42,621 nt of DNA from an uncultured Synergistales bacterium. GTDB taxonomy: Bacteria; Synergistota; Synergistia; Synergistales; Aminobacteriaceae. The DNA lies in the NCBI GenBank assembly GCA_905233645.1, contig CAJODZ010000027.1:1-42621 (forward strand), given 5' to 3'. Each line of letters starts with the position of its first letter. The stretch's first letter is position 1. The position numbers and the translations under genes are program-made. Positions 1 to 7,050 of the stretch are shown in pieces. The notes beneath the pieces are model-generated. The model was not told the origin of the DNA, made no database searches, and saw only the letters and a list, made by a program, of their open reading frames with translations.

Positions 1-1
1 T

Positions 2-232
2 GACATTACGTCAAAAGATGTTGCTAATGGTGCAGTTGAAGCCTATCTTGTAATCGCCGCTACGGCAGGGACGACAGAAGCCGACCTTGCTACAGTAACA
101 GTTTCAAAGGACAACTCAGTAAATCCTGGTAACGCTACAGGTCCTGGTTCAAGTTCAGGCGGTTGCTCAGCGGCTGGATTATCCTCACTCGCGCTTATAG
201 CGGTTGCAGCTTTGCTCACTAAAAAGAAGTAA
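2..232 (+). CDS. C-terminal fragment of a surface protein with a Synergist-CTERM-like sorting signal
   Basis: The open frame runs in from the left edge and stops at TAA 230-232, so only the last 76 residues are visible and the N-terminus lies outside the window. The end of the protein has three parts: a Gly/Ser/Cys motif (GPGSSSGGCSAAG), a hydrophobic helix (LSSLALIAVAALL) and a short basic tail (TKKK). This matches the general design of C-terminal sorting signals and most closely the Synergist-CTERM type known from Synergistota. I infer a secreted or surface-anchored protein that is processed near the Cys. The upstream residues look like the edge of an extracellular beta-rich domain, but no family can be named. 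A terminator follows 35 bases downstream, so this is the last gene of its transcript. Confidence 0.75.
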   Translation, partial: DITSKDVANGAVEAYLVIAATAGTTEADLATVTVSKDNSVNPGNATGPGSSSGGCSAAGLSSLALIAVAALLTKKK

Positions 233-266
233 TCGTATAGCGTAGTTTAAATCGATACGAATTTTT

Positions 267-300
267 GCCCTTGCTGTTTAAATACGGTGAGGGCTTTTTA
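267..300 (+). terminator. Rho-independent terminator after the Synergist-CTERM protein
   Basis: GCCCTTGC pairs with GGTGAGGGC, with a few wobbles, around a loop of about 10 bases, and is followed by a T-rich tract. It lies 35 bases after the stop codon. Confidence 0.7.
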
Positions 301-386
301 TTGCGTTGTTAAAAACTTTAACTTTAATCAAGAAAAAGAATGAGTATTATTGAATTTATGGAATGAACGAAATTTTTTAATGAAAA

Positions 387-608
387 TTATTTCAACAGTG
401 CAATTATTATTTGAGTTACACCGATTATAACAGCGACTATTATTCCGTATATAGTAAGTCTATCTGAATAACTTGTTTGTAAATCATCAATGCGTTTATT
501 AAGTCCGTCATAAACAATACACATCGCCTCATCTAGTGATTTGATTTCAGCTTTCAATTCTGCAATTTGGGCGTCGTGAAGTTCCTTGCTTATATATTTT
601 TCGTCCAT
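387..608 (-). CDS. small coiled-coil plus transmembrane protein (73 aa)
   Basis: This 73-residue protein has a charged, helix-forming N-terminal half (about residues 1-48, heptad-like spacing in AQIAELKAEIKSLDEAM). One hydrophobic segment follows (about 53-72, IYGIIVAVIIGVTQIIIALL) and ends at the C-terminus. The layout recalls small phage-type haemolysin/holin accessory proteins and other bitopic membrane proteins, but I recognise no specific family. It starts two bases after the stop of the 46-residue membrane protein encoded just upstream on the same strand, so the two are probably co-translated. A weak Shine-Dalgarno sequence (ACAGG) precedes the ATG. No phage genes are visible nearby, so a holin function would be a guess. 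Confidence 0.55.
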   Translation of the reverse strand: MDEKYISKELHDAQIAELKAEIKSLDEAMCIVYDGLNKRIDDLQTSYSDRLTIYGIIVAVIIGVTQIIIALLK

Positions 609-610
609 AT

Positions 611-751
611 TTAACCTGTAATAATTTTAGCAATCAGAGTTCCTATAATATACCCGGAAATTATTATTAAACTAGTTTTCAACATAGCTTTATTAAAATC
701 TTTACGGTCGTCATATTTTTTATCAAGCTCTAGCTTTTTATTTATGTTCAT
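611..751 (-). CDS. 46-aa single-span membrane protein, partner of the 73-aa protein
   Basis: This gene is too short for the ORF track. The minus strand reads ATG...TAA over 47 codons, giving a protein that begins MNINKKLELDKKYDDRK, continues with a hydrophobic segment (MLKTSLIIISGYIIGTLIAKII) and ends ITG. A Shine-Dalgarno-like AAAGGGA lies about 8 bases upstream of the ATG. The stop codon is two bases from the ATG of the next small membrane protein, a spacing typical of a coupled two-gene unit. The charged N-terminus followed by one membrane span mirrors its neighbour. Function is unknown. Good RBS placement and tight spacing are the reasons for calling it a gene. Confidence 0.5.
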   Translation of the reverse strand: MNINKKLELDKKYDDRKDFNKAMLKTSLIIISGYIIGTLIAKIITG

Positions 752-857
752 TTCGCGTTCCCTTTCGTTAATGTTTATTATTGCAAAAATTTTATCATAT
801 GAAAAATGTCTAAATTGTCGTTGTGATAAACTTTGAACTCAATAATAAAATACATAA

Positions 858-989
858 GGAGATAAACTTTTAGACGCTTTTAGGATTTATCGAGAAAAAG
901 TTCGACCTGCTGTTAAAAATATGCTTAAAAACGCGGAAAAGATAGCAACTGGTGAGGCAAAATTTTATACATTTGATGAAGTTTTTTGA
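858..989 (+). pseudogene. remnant of a Phd/YefM-like antitoxin (C-terminal part only)
   Basis: An open frame without a usable start codon runs from 858 and ends at TGA 987-989, 14 bases before the toxin gene. Its end (KNAEKIATGEAKFYTFDEVF) resembles the C-terminal toxin-binding tail of Phd/YefM-type antitoxins, which often finish in a Gly-Lys...Glu-Glu-Val-Phe pattern. A stop codon lies at 855-857 and no ATG, GTG or TTG occurs in frame near the AAGGAG at 855-860. The DNA-binding N-terminal half, usually about 50-60 residues, is absent. I read this as a 5'-truncated antitoxin. The alternative is translation from a non-standard start. Family assignment rests only on the short tail. Confidence 0.45.
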
Positions 990-1003
990 GAAGATTAAAT
1001 TAA

Positions 1004-1297
1004 ATGTTTGAAATTAGATTTTCTCCGTCAGCGTTCAAATTTTTTAAAAAACTCAAAGATAAAAAGCTAAAAGAATTATTTAAAAATGCAATAAATGAAA
1101 TTAGCAAAAATCCATATATCGGCGAACCTAAAAAAGGAGATTTGACAGGAATATACGGATATGACGTTTATTATCATGGAACTAATTACGAAATTGCATA
1201 TGTCATAAAAAGTTACGATGCTGAAAATATTGTAATTATTATTATGGCCGGCACGAGAAAGAATTTTTATAATCAGTTAAAAAATTATTGGTTGTAA
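1004..1297 (+). CDS. RelE/ParE-family type II toxin
   Basis: At 97 residues this has the usual size of RelE/ParE toxins. Family features are visible. The N-terminus is MFEIRFSPSAFKFFKKLKD, with the first beta strand and a helix rich in Lys/Phe. A GxxKKGDLTGIYGYDV segment forms the mid-protein strand. A C-terminal beta strand plus Arg (VIIIMAGTRKNFYNQL) is where RelE-type toxins carry catalytic or substrate-contacting basic and aromatic residues. Members of this family cleave ribosome-bound mRNA (RelE) or poison gyrase (ParE); the sequence alone does not decide which. It sits 14 bases after a truncated antitoxin reading frame, so the toxin looks intact while its partner does not. No clear Shine-Dalgarno precedes the ATG, which suggests coupling to the upstream frame. 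Confidence 0.8.
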   Translation: MFEIRFSPSAFKFFKKLKDKKLKELFKNAINEISKNPYIGEPKKGDLTGIYGYDVYYHGTNYEIAYVIKSYDAENIVIIIMAGTRKNFYNQLKNYWL

Positions 1298-1341
1298 AAT
1301 TTTTAAAATAGCACATTAAATTACAAGGATAGATTAAAATT

Positions 1342-2811
1342 ATGAATTATTATTTATGTTTTGACGCTGGTACTCAAAGTATTAAAGTCGCTGTTTATGA
1401 CGTTGAAGGGAATAATTACGCAACAGCCGTAAATCCAACAAGCCTGTTTTATCCAGATAATGGCTGGGTCGAAATGGACGTTGAAGAATATTACAAACTG
1501 GCTCTTGACGGAATTAAATCTTGCGTCGAACAGCTCAAAGAGAAAAATTTAAACCCTAACGATATTAAAGCAATTTCCGGCGACGGAATTATTTGCGGTA
1601 TAGCTGGAGTTGATGAAAGCGGAAAAGCTATCACACCGTTCATAAATTATTTGGACTCCCGCACTAAAAGCGATGCTGAAAATTTATCACGGCTAAATTT
1701 AAATATTTGGGCTAACGAAACTGGTAACCCTGAACCGCTGTGCTTATTCCCTGCTTTGTTCGCTCGTTGGTTTTTAAAAAATTCTCCGGTCGCTAGAAAT
1801 ATTAAAAAATTCGTCCACAATGCACCGTATGTTTTAATGCGTCTCGGCGGTTTGAAAGCGGATAAAGCTTTTATCGACAAAGGTACTATGTCGGGTTGGG
1901 GGCTTGGTTATGATGTAGTTAAAAAGATTTGGTCGGAAGTGCAATTAAAAGCTCTCCACATCGATAAAAATTTCATGCCCGAAATTAAAAACGCTTGGGA
2001 TATTACAGGTTATCTAACTCGCGAAGCAGCAAATTACACCGGTTTAAAAGCAGGTATTCCAATTTGCGCAGGAGCTGGAGATACAATGCAGTCGTTATTA
2101 GCGTGCGGAGTTTTTGAAGCGGGTCATGCTGTCGATGTTGCCGGAACGTGTTCAATGTTTTGTATTTCGACCGATAAAATTATTCCAGGTTTGAGCAAAA
2201 AAGGTACGGGCTTAATTTTTAATTCCGGAACGCTCGAAGACACTTATTTTTATTGGGGCTTTGTAAGGACGGGCGGACTTGCTTTACGTTGGTTCAGAGA
2301 TAATATTTGCGGACGCGTCGGTGATGATGAATATTATAAATATCTAAGCGAAGGGGCTGAAAAAATTCCGGCTGGCGCAAACGGTGTTAGATTTTTGCCA
2401 TACTTGACAGGCGGTTTTCAAGGCTCTGAAAATTTAAAAGGTTCGTTTATAAACGTCGGGCTTGATACAAATCAATTCACTTTATGGCGCGCTGTACTCG
2501 AAGCTATTGCCGGTGAATATTCTGAAATTGCGGAACGCTGTAGAAATGCCGGAACACCCGTTGACAAAATTATTATCACCGAAGGCGGCTCAAAAGATAA
2601 TTTATGGAACCAAATTAAAGCCGACTTAATTCAAGCTGAAACCGTAACTTTACAAACGGGCGGAGCTTTGGCGGTCAATGCTTTAATCGGTGCGTATGCT
2701 ACTGGCGAAATTAAAGACTTGAAGGAAAAATTACACAGCGTTTTAACTCAAACAGCCTCTTTTAAACCTGGCGAACCTTTGAAATTAAATACTCCGAAAA
2801 TTATTTTTTAA
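1342..2811 (+). CDS. FGGY-family carbohydrate kinase (xylulokinase-like)
   Basis: This 489-residue protein has the full FGGY kinase length. The phosphate-1 loop of the actin-like ATPase fold is at residues 7-19 (FDAGTQSIKVAVYD). The GDGI segment near residue 77 belongs to the sugar-binding half. The catalytic-region motif GAGDTMQ is near residue 245, and the adenosine-binding ITEGGSKDNLW near residue 415. FGGY kinases phosphorylate xylulose, ribulose, glycerol, gluconate and related polyols; the exact substrate cannot be read here, though the overall look is closest to xylulokinase-like members. An AAGGATAG site lies about 9 bases before the ATG. It is followed after 18 bases by adenine deaminase, suggesting a shared transcript in which a pentose or nucleoside-derived sugar could be salvaged alongside the purine base. 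That link is an inference. Confidence 0.85.
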   Translation: MNYYLCFDAGTQSIKVAVYDVEGNNYATAVNPTSLFYPDNGWVEMDVEEYYKLALDGIKSCVEQLKEKNLNPNDIKAISGDGIICGIAGVDESGKAITPFINYLDSRTKSDAENLSRLNLNIWANETGNPEPLCLFPALFARWFLKNSPVARNIKKFVHNAPYVLMRLGGLKADKAFIDKGTMSGWGLGYDVVKKIWSEVQLKALHIDKNFMPEIKNAWDITGYLTREAANYTGLKAGIPICAGAGDTMQSLLACGVFEAGHAVDVAGTCSMFCISTDKIIPGLSKKGTGLIFNSGTLEDTYFYWGFVRTGGLALRWFRDNICGRVGDDEYYKYLSEGAEKIPAGANGVRFLPYLTGGFQGSENLKGSFINVGLDTNQFTLWRAVLEAIAGEYSEIAERCRNAGTPVDKIIITEGGSKDNLWNQIKADLIQAETVTLQTGGALAVNALIGAYATGEIKDLKEKLHSVLTQTASFKPGEPLKLNTPKIIF

Positions 2812-2829
2812 TATATAAATTTAAAAATC

Positions 2830-4554
2830 ATGAATAAATTTTTAGCAACAGCTCGCGGTGAAATACCTGCTGAATTAGTTATAAAGAATGCAAGAATAGC
2901 CAACGTATTTTCTCGTGAATATGAATTAGCTGATGTCGCCGTGTATCAAAATAAAATCGCCGGTGTCGGTCAAAATTATGACGGCGTAGAAATTTTTGAT
3001 GCTCAAGGCGCGGTCTTAATTCCTGGAATGATTGACGGCCATATTCATATTGAAGACACGTTTATGATACCTCCGGCATTTGCTGATACGGTCGCTCAAA
3101 TGGGAACAAGCGCAGTTATGGCTGACCCTCACGAAATTTCTAATGCACTCGGAATTGCTGGGCTTGAATATATGTTTAAGTCCGGTTTAAATTTGCCGAT
3201 AGATATTTTTTGGGGTGCGCCGTCGTGTGTTCCTGCTTCGGAATTTGAAACGCCTTTTGAAGAGTTGGACATGCTCTCAATCAAAAATATGTTCGATAAA
3301 AATTTATGTCAGCATTTGGGCGAAGTAATGAATTTCCCTGCTGTCATTAACGGCGACCCTGATGTATGGGGAAAAATTACAGCCGCCGGTAACGTTCCTT
3401 TAACAGGCCATGCGCCAAATGTTACCGGTAAAAATTTAAATGCGTATTTGAGTTCCGGTATCTCGTCCGACCATGAATGCAATGATTTAAATGAGGCTCG
3501 TGAAAAATTAAGTCGGGGCATGTGGATTATGATTAGAGAGGGCGCGTCGTTCCCTAACTTAAAAATTTTGTTGCCGCTGATTTTTGAAAACGAATTAAAC
3601 GCCGCTCGTTGCATGGTCGTTAGTGACGATATTACTGCAAGATATTTATTAGAAACCGGACACATGGACGCTAAAATGAGAATTATGATTGAGGCGGGGC
3701 TAAATCCTTTTACGGCGTTGCGAATGGTTACGTTAAGTCCGGCTGAATATTTCAGGTTATATGACAGAGGAGGCATTGCGCCTGGAAGATTGGCCGATTT
3801 TGCATTACTTGACAGCGACGAAATGAATGCAAGCTTTAAAATTAAACACGTCTGGAAAAATGGCCGCAAAGTTATTAAAAATTCAAATTTATTTACAAAC
3901 GTTTTGAACGAAATTCCAGACTTGGCCTCTGATATAAAAATTACCCGTATCCCAACAGAAGAGCAAATTAAAATAAAAAGTTCCGGCGATTTTATAAATG
4001 TCATAGGCGTAACAGAAGGCACTGTCTTAACAAAAATGTTAACGCTTAAAATCAATCGCGATAAAAACGGTTATATTGCTCCTGATTTAGAAAATGACAT
4101 CGCAAAAATCGTAGTGCTTGAACGTCATCGTAACACAGGAAATTTTAGCGTCGGCTTCGTTAAAGGCTTAGGCATTAAAAAAGGCGCGGTCGGTTCATCG
4201 GTTGCACATGACGCTCATAATTTTGTAGTGGCTGGTGCTGATGATAAATCTATTATTACGGCATTAAATAAACTTGCTGAAATGGGCGGCGGGCTTGTTG
4301 TTACGGAGGGTGAAAATTTAATTTCGTCGTTCCCGTTACAAATAGGAGGTCTGATGCGTTTTGCAAGTCCTGAAAAAATTTCGAGCGATTTAATCTTACT
4401 TGAAAATTGCGCCGCTGATATTGGAATAAAAATTAAGCATCCGTTTATGGTTTTGTCATTTTTATGTTTATCCGTAATCCCCGAATTAAGAATTACTGAC
4501 AAAGGATATATTGATATTTCGCGCGGAGGTTTACAAAATTTAACAGCGCGATAA
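2830..4554 (+). CDS. ade: adenine deaminase
   Basis: Adenine deaminase hydrolyses adenine to hypoxanthine and ammonia in purine salvage. At 574 residues it has the family length. Amidohydrolase metal ligands are visible at PGMIDGHIHIEDTFM (residues 66-80). The family motif ADPHEISNALG follows near residue 98, then TGHAPNVTGK near 193 and SSDHECND near 214. The Ade-specific C-terminal domain carries AHDAHNFVVAGADD near 458 and GGGLVV near 483. No Shine-Dalgarno is seen before the ATG (AT-rich TATAAATTTAAAAATC), so translation may be coupled to the upstream kinase, 18 bases away. A purine permease of the NCS2 family follows beyond a terminator, which supports a role in using imported adenine. 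Confidence 0.93.
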   Translation: MNKFLATARGEIPAELVIKNARIANVFSREYELADVAVYQNKIAGVGQNYDGVEIFDAQGAVLIPGMIDGHIHIEDTFMIPPAFADTVAQMGTSAVMADPHEISNALGIAGLEYMFKSGLNLPIDIFWGAPSCVPASEFETPFEELDMLSIKNMFDKNLCQHLGEVMNFPAVINGDPDVWGKITAAGNVPLTGHAPNVTGKNLNAYLSSGISSDHECNDLNEAREKLSRGMWIMIREGASFPNLKILLPLIFENELNAARCMVVSDDITARYLLETGHMDAKMRIMIEAGLNPFTALRMVTLSPAEYFRLYDRGGIAPGRLADFALLDSDEMNASFKIKHVWKNGRKVIKNSNLFTNVLNEIPDLASDIKITRIPTEEQIKIKSSGDFINVIGVTEGTVLTKMLTLKINRDKNGYIAPDLENDIAKIVVLERHRNTGNFSVGFVKGLGIKKGAVGSSVAHDAHNFVVAGADDKSIITALNKLAEMGGGLVVTEGENLISSFPLQIGGLMRFASPEKISSDLILLENCAADIGIKIKHPFMVLSFLCLSVIPELRITDKGYIDISRGGLQNLTAR

Positions 4555-4580
4555 TTTTTAATAGAGATTTTTAAAATAAG

Positions 4581-4618
4581 TCCGTCTGAAAATTTTATGG
4601 TATCAGGCGGATTTTTTT
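4581..4618 (+). terminator. Rho-independent terminator after adenine deaminase
   Basis: TCCGTCTGA pairs with TCAGGCGGA (one G-U pair) and is followed by seven T residues. The stem is strong, and the hairpin lies 26 bases after the ade stop codon. Confidence 0.85.
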
Positions 4619-4623
4619 GTGTT

Positions 4624-4650
4624 GTGAGATAATAACGGCTCACTCTTTTT
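4624..4650 (+). promoter_or_regulatory. second hairpin with T-rich tail in the permease leader
   Basis: GTGAG (4624-4628) pairs with CTCAC (4639-4643) and is followed by TCTTTTT, six bases beyond the ade terminator and 26 bases before the permease ATG. It may be a leader attenuator or a back-up terminator. I see no purine-riboswitch core, so its regulatory role is speculative. Confidence 0.3.
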
Positions 4651-4675
4651 ATTTTAACAGGAGGTAAATTTTTTA

Positions 4676-6028
4676 ATGTTTAACATGAAAGAACGCGGCA
4701 GTAATTTTATAACCGAAGTTCTCGCAGGTATCACAACTTTTATGACGATGAGCTATATTATTTTTGCCAATCCTGGAATTTTAAGCAATGCCGGAATGGA
4801 TTTTGACGCTCTTGTTGTCGTAACATGTATATCGGCGGCGTTAGGTACGTTTTTAATGGCGATTTTTGCTAATTTGCCTGTTGCACTTGCGCCTGGTGTC
4901 GGACTTAATGCTTATTTTGCGTTTACGGTCTGTTTAGGAATGCAAGTCTCATGGAAAGTCGCATTAGCCGCAGTTTTTATCGAAGGTGTAATTTTTATCT
5001 TACTCACTTTAACAAATATCCGCACGCTCGTAATTAACTCGATACCAAAAAGTTTAAAGCTTGGAATTTCTGCCGGTATAGGATTTTTTATAGCGTTTAT
5101 CGGTTTGCAAAGCGCAGGCTTAATCGTAAACAGCGACGCGACACTCGTACAGCTTGGTGTTATTAAATTAGGAAGTGTAGCAGCTACGCACGATGTGAAC
5201 ACGCCTGTTGCATTCACGTTAATTAAAGACAACTTACCCGTTTTATTAGCCTTAGGCGGATTTTTAATCATGGCAATTCTCACGGCGTTAAAATTTCAAG
5301 GTGCTTTGTTATTTGGAATTATTGCCGTTACTGCCGCTGGAGTTGGTTTAGGCATGGTAACGCTCCCGACAGAATTTGTATCAATGCCGCCGTCAATTAA
5401 GCCGTTATTTTTGCAGTTAGACTTCTCGTTAATTAAATCGCTTGATTTCTGGATTGTCGTGTTTACGTTCTTCTTTGTTGACTTCTTTGACACAATCGGA
5501 ACGTTAATCGGTGTCGCAAGCAGAGGCAATTTAATCGATGAAAACGGTAATATCCCTTCAGCAAAAGGCGCGTTAATGGCTGATGCAGTTGCAACAGTTG
5601 CCGGAGCAGTTTTAGGAACGTCAACAGTAACATCATACGTTGAAAGTTCAAGCGGAATAGCTCAGGGCGGACGTACTGGTTTAGCGTCAATCGTAACAGG
5701 CTTATTATTTGTCGGAGCAATATTTTTCACGCCGCTTGTAAAAATCGTACCGTCATATGCGACCGCACCGGCTTTAATGCTTGTAGGCGTATATATGATG
5801 ATGGGGTTAAAAGACGTAAATTACGATGACTGGACAGAGTTAATACCGGCGTTCTTAGGATTTGTAATGATGCCGTTGAGCTACAGCATTGCGACGGGAA
5901 TTGAATTTGCTATCGTTGGTTATGTCGTTATTAAATTATTCTCAGGCAGATTTAAAGACTTGAACGTATTGCTTTTTATACTTGCGTTAATTTTCATGGC
6001 GAAAGAATTATTAACGATTGTCATGTAA
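4676..6028 (+). CDS. NCS2-family purine permease (AzgA/PbuG type)
   Basis: This is a polytopic inner-membrane transporter of 450 residues with about 12 or more hydrophobic segments. The N-terminus MKERGSNFITEVLAGITTFMTMSYIIFANPGIL is the signature opening of AzgA/PbuG-like permeases for adenine, guanine and hypoxanthine. ALAPGVGLNAYFAFTV (near residues 63-78) and FFFVDFFDTIGTLIGVA (near 263-280) are further family motifs. GTSTVTSYVESSSGIAQGGRTGL (near 315-337) is the substrate-binding region. The start is set by a strong Shine-Dalgarno (AGGAGG) at the right distance; an internal ATG three codons in is possible. Directly downstream of adenine deaminase, it most likely imports purine bases for that enzyme. 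It has its own leader, because ade ends in a terminator. Confidence 0.9.
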   Translation: MFNMKERGSNFITEVLAGITTFMTMSYIIFANPGILSNAGMDFDALVVVTCISAALGTFLMAIFANLPVALAPGVGLNAYFAFTVCLGMQVSWKVALAAVFIEGVIFILLTLTNIRTLVINSIPKSLKLGISAGIGFFIAFIGLQSAGLIVNSDATLVQLGVIKLGSVAATHDVNTPVAFTLIKDNLPVLLALGGFLIMAILTALKFQGALLFGIIAVTAAGVGLGMVTLPTEFVSMPPSIKPLFLQLDFSLIKSLDFWIVVFTFFFVDFFDTIGTLIGVASRGNLIDENGNIPSAKGALMADAVATVAGAVLGTSTVTSYVESSSGIAQGGRTGLASIVTGLLFVGAIFFTPLVKIVPSYATAPALMLVGVYMMMGLKDVNYDDWTELIPAFLGFVMMPLSYSIATGIEFAIVGYVVIKLFSGRFKDLNVLLFILALIFMAKELLTIVM

Positions 6029-6052
6029 AAATAATCAGCGAATTTTTTAAAA

Positions 6053-6083
6053 GGCTCTCGAAAAAAATCGGGGGTCTTTTTTT
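6053..6083 (+). terminator. terminator after the purine permease
   Basis: GGCTCTCGA pairs along its full length with TCGGGGGTC, using several G-U pairs, around an A-rich loop. It is followed by seven T residues and lies 24 bases after the permease stop. Confidence 0.8.
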
Positions 6084-6103
6084 ATTGCACAAAACTTTTT
6101 AAC

Positions 6104-6220
6104 ACGCCTCAAAAAATTTAACACTTTGTTTGAAAATCGATATGCTGAAAAATTTTGCGGCTGTTAAATTTTTAAAAGATTTTTTGTAGTGGTAAACGTA
6201 GTTGCAAAAAATAACAGCCC
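6104..6220 (+). repeat. 117-bp intergenic repeat, copy A
   Basis: Matches 18821-18937 over 117 bases without gaps and with four mismatches by eye. A diverged inverted copy is at 32754-32854. The best-kept core is GTAGTGGTAAACGTAGTTGC, and a 7-bp inverted pair (GGCTGTT / AACAGCC) brackets it. It contains no gene. It overlaps the T-tract side of the terminator of the minus-strand dipeptidase gene. Confidence 0.85.
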
Positions 6221-6241
6221 TCCAAATTTTAAAGGACTGTT
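6205..6241 (-). terminator. terminator for the dipeptidase/5'-nucleotidase operon (minus strand)
   Basis: Read on the minus strand, ACAGTCCT pairs with AGGGCTGT (one wobble) around an AT-rich loop, followed by TATTTTTTG. The T-tract lies inside repeat copy A. About 100 bases (6242-6320) between this hairpin and the gene end hold nothing I can identify. Confidence 0.65.
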
Positions 6242-6320
6242 TTAAACATGACTATTATACAAAAAAGAACGAGACTTGCGCCCCGTTCAAAATATTATTT
6301 AGAAGATGTCTCTCGAAAAA

Positions 6321-7031
6321 TTATTCTACAGGAAAATCAAAATATGTGTTAGGGTACGGCTCGTCTTTTAATGTAAAATGCCACCACTCACCCTCAAGCG
6401 GTTTAAAGCCATTTGCAATCATCGTTTCGCGTAAAATCATTCGATTATTATGCTGCTCGGGCGTAACATCTTTAAAAAACGGATCTGAACGACTGCCAAA
6501 ATAATCAAACGTTCCGCCCATGTCTAATTCTTTGCCCGTTGACATATCGAATAACGTTAAATCAACTGTGCTTCCGCGTGAATGACCTGAACGGCGAGCT
6601 ACGTAACCTCTATCAAAAATCGTCGGCTTATCGTTAATTTCGGGATAAAAATATTTTTGCATTTTCATGTCATCATTTTCGCCCCAACGCATAAAATGAT
6701 TTACGGCTGTCTGCGGTCTGTAAGCGTCATAAATTTTTAAACGATAACCCTTTTTAATAAATTCATCGCTTGCGGCTTTTAATGCTTTTGCGGCCTCTTT
6801 AGTCATGAGCGCGACAGGAGCTTTATAACCGTCAATACGTTCGCCCGTGAAATTGTAAGTCGTGTAATATCTAATCTCTAAAATTAAATCAGGAATATAT
6901 TCGCCTAAATTTACAAAGCCTGAAGCATCGAGCGGGTCGACTTTTGCATTAACTTTTTCGTTTTCAGCAGCGTTAGCAAAATTCGCAGCTACTAAAAATA
7001 ATGCAATGCACATAAGAAATCTTTTCAACAT
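6321..7031 (-). CDS. D-alanyl-D-alanine dipeptidase (VanX/DdpX family, peptidase M15D)
   Basis: This exported zinc peptidase splits the dipeptide D-Ala-D-Ala. In hosts without vancomycin resistance it serves recycling of peptidoglycan dipeptide. It is 236 residues long, with a signal peptide at the N-terminus (MLKRFLMCIALFLVAANFANA). Core motifs follow: YDAYRPQTAV near residue 100, the zinc motif SGHSRGSTVDLTLF (His and Asp ligands) near 146, and the catalytic/zinc EWWHF near 213. No vanH or vanA partner is nearby, so a resistance role is not supported. It lies 19 bases after the 5'-nucleotidase reading frame on the same strand, with an AGGAGG-like site, so the two form one operon of periplasmic scavenging enzymes. 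Confidence 0.88.
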   Translation of the reverse strand: MLKRFLMCIALFLVAANFANAAENEKVNAKVDPLDASGFVNLGEYIPDLILEIRYYTTYNFTGERIDGYKAPVALMTKEAAKALKAASDEFIKKGYRLKIYDAYRPQTAVNHFMRWGENDDMKMQKYFYPEINDKPTIFDRGYVARRSGHSRGSTVDLTLFDMSTGKELDMGGTFDYFGSRSDPFFKDVTPEQHNNRMILRETMIANGFKPLEGEWWHFTLKDEPYPNTYFDFPVE

Positions 7032-7050
7032 AGTGTTTTAATACCTCCAA

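Noticed and set aside
3309-4055. 248-residue minus-strand ORF inside ade
   Set aside because: It lies antisense to a clearly recognised adenine deaminase and shows no family motifs or ribosome binding site.
6321-7031. vancomycin-resistance vanX
   Set aside because: No vanH, vanA or vanRS genes are nearby; a signal peptide and neighbouring scavenging enzyme favour a recycling role.
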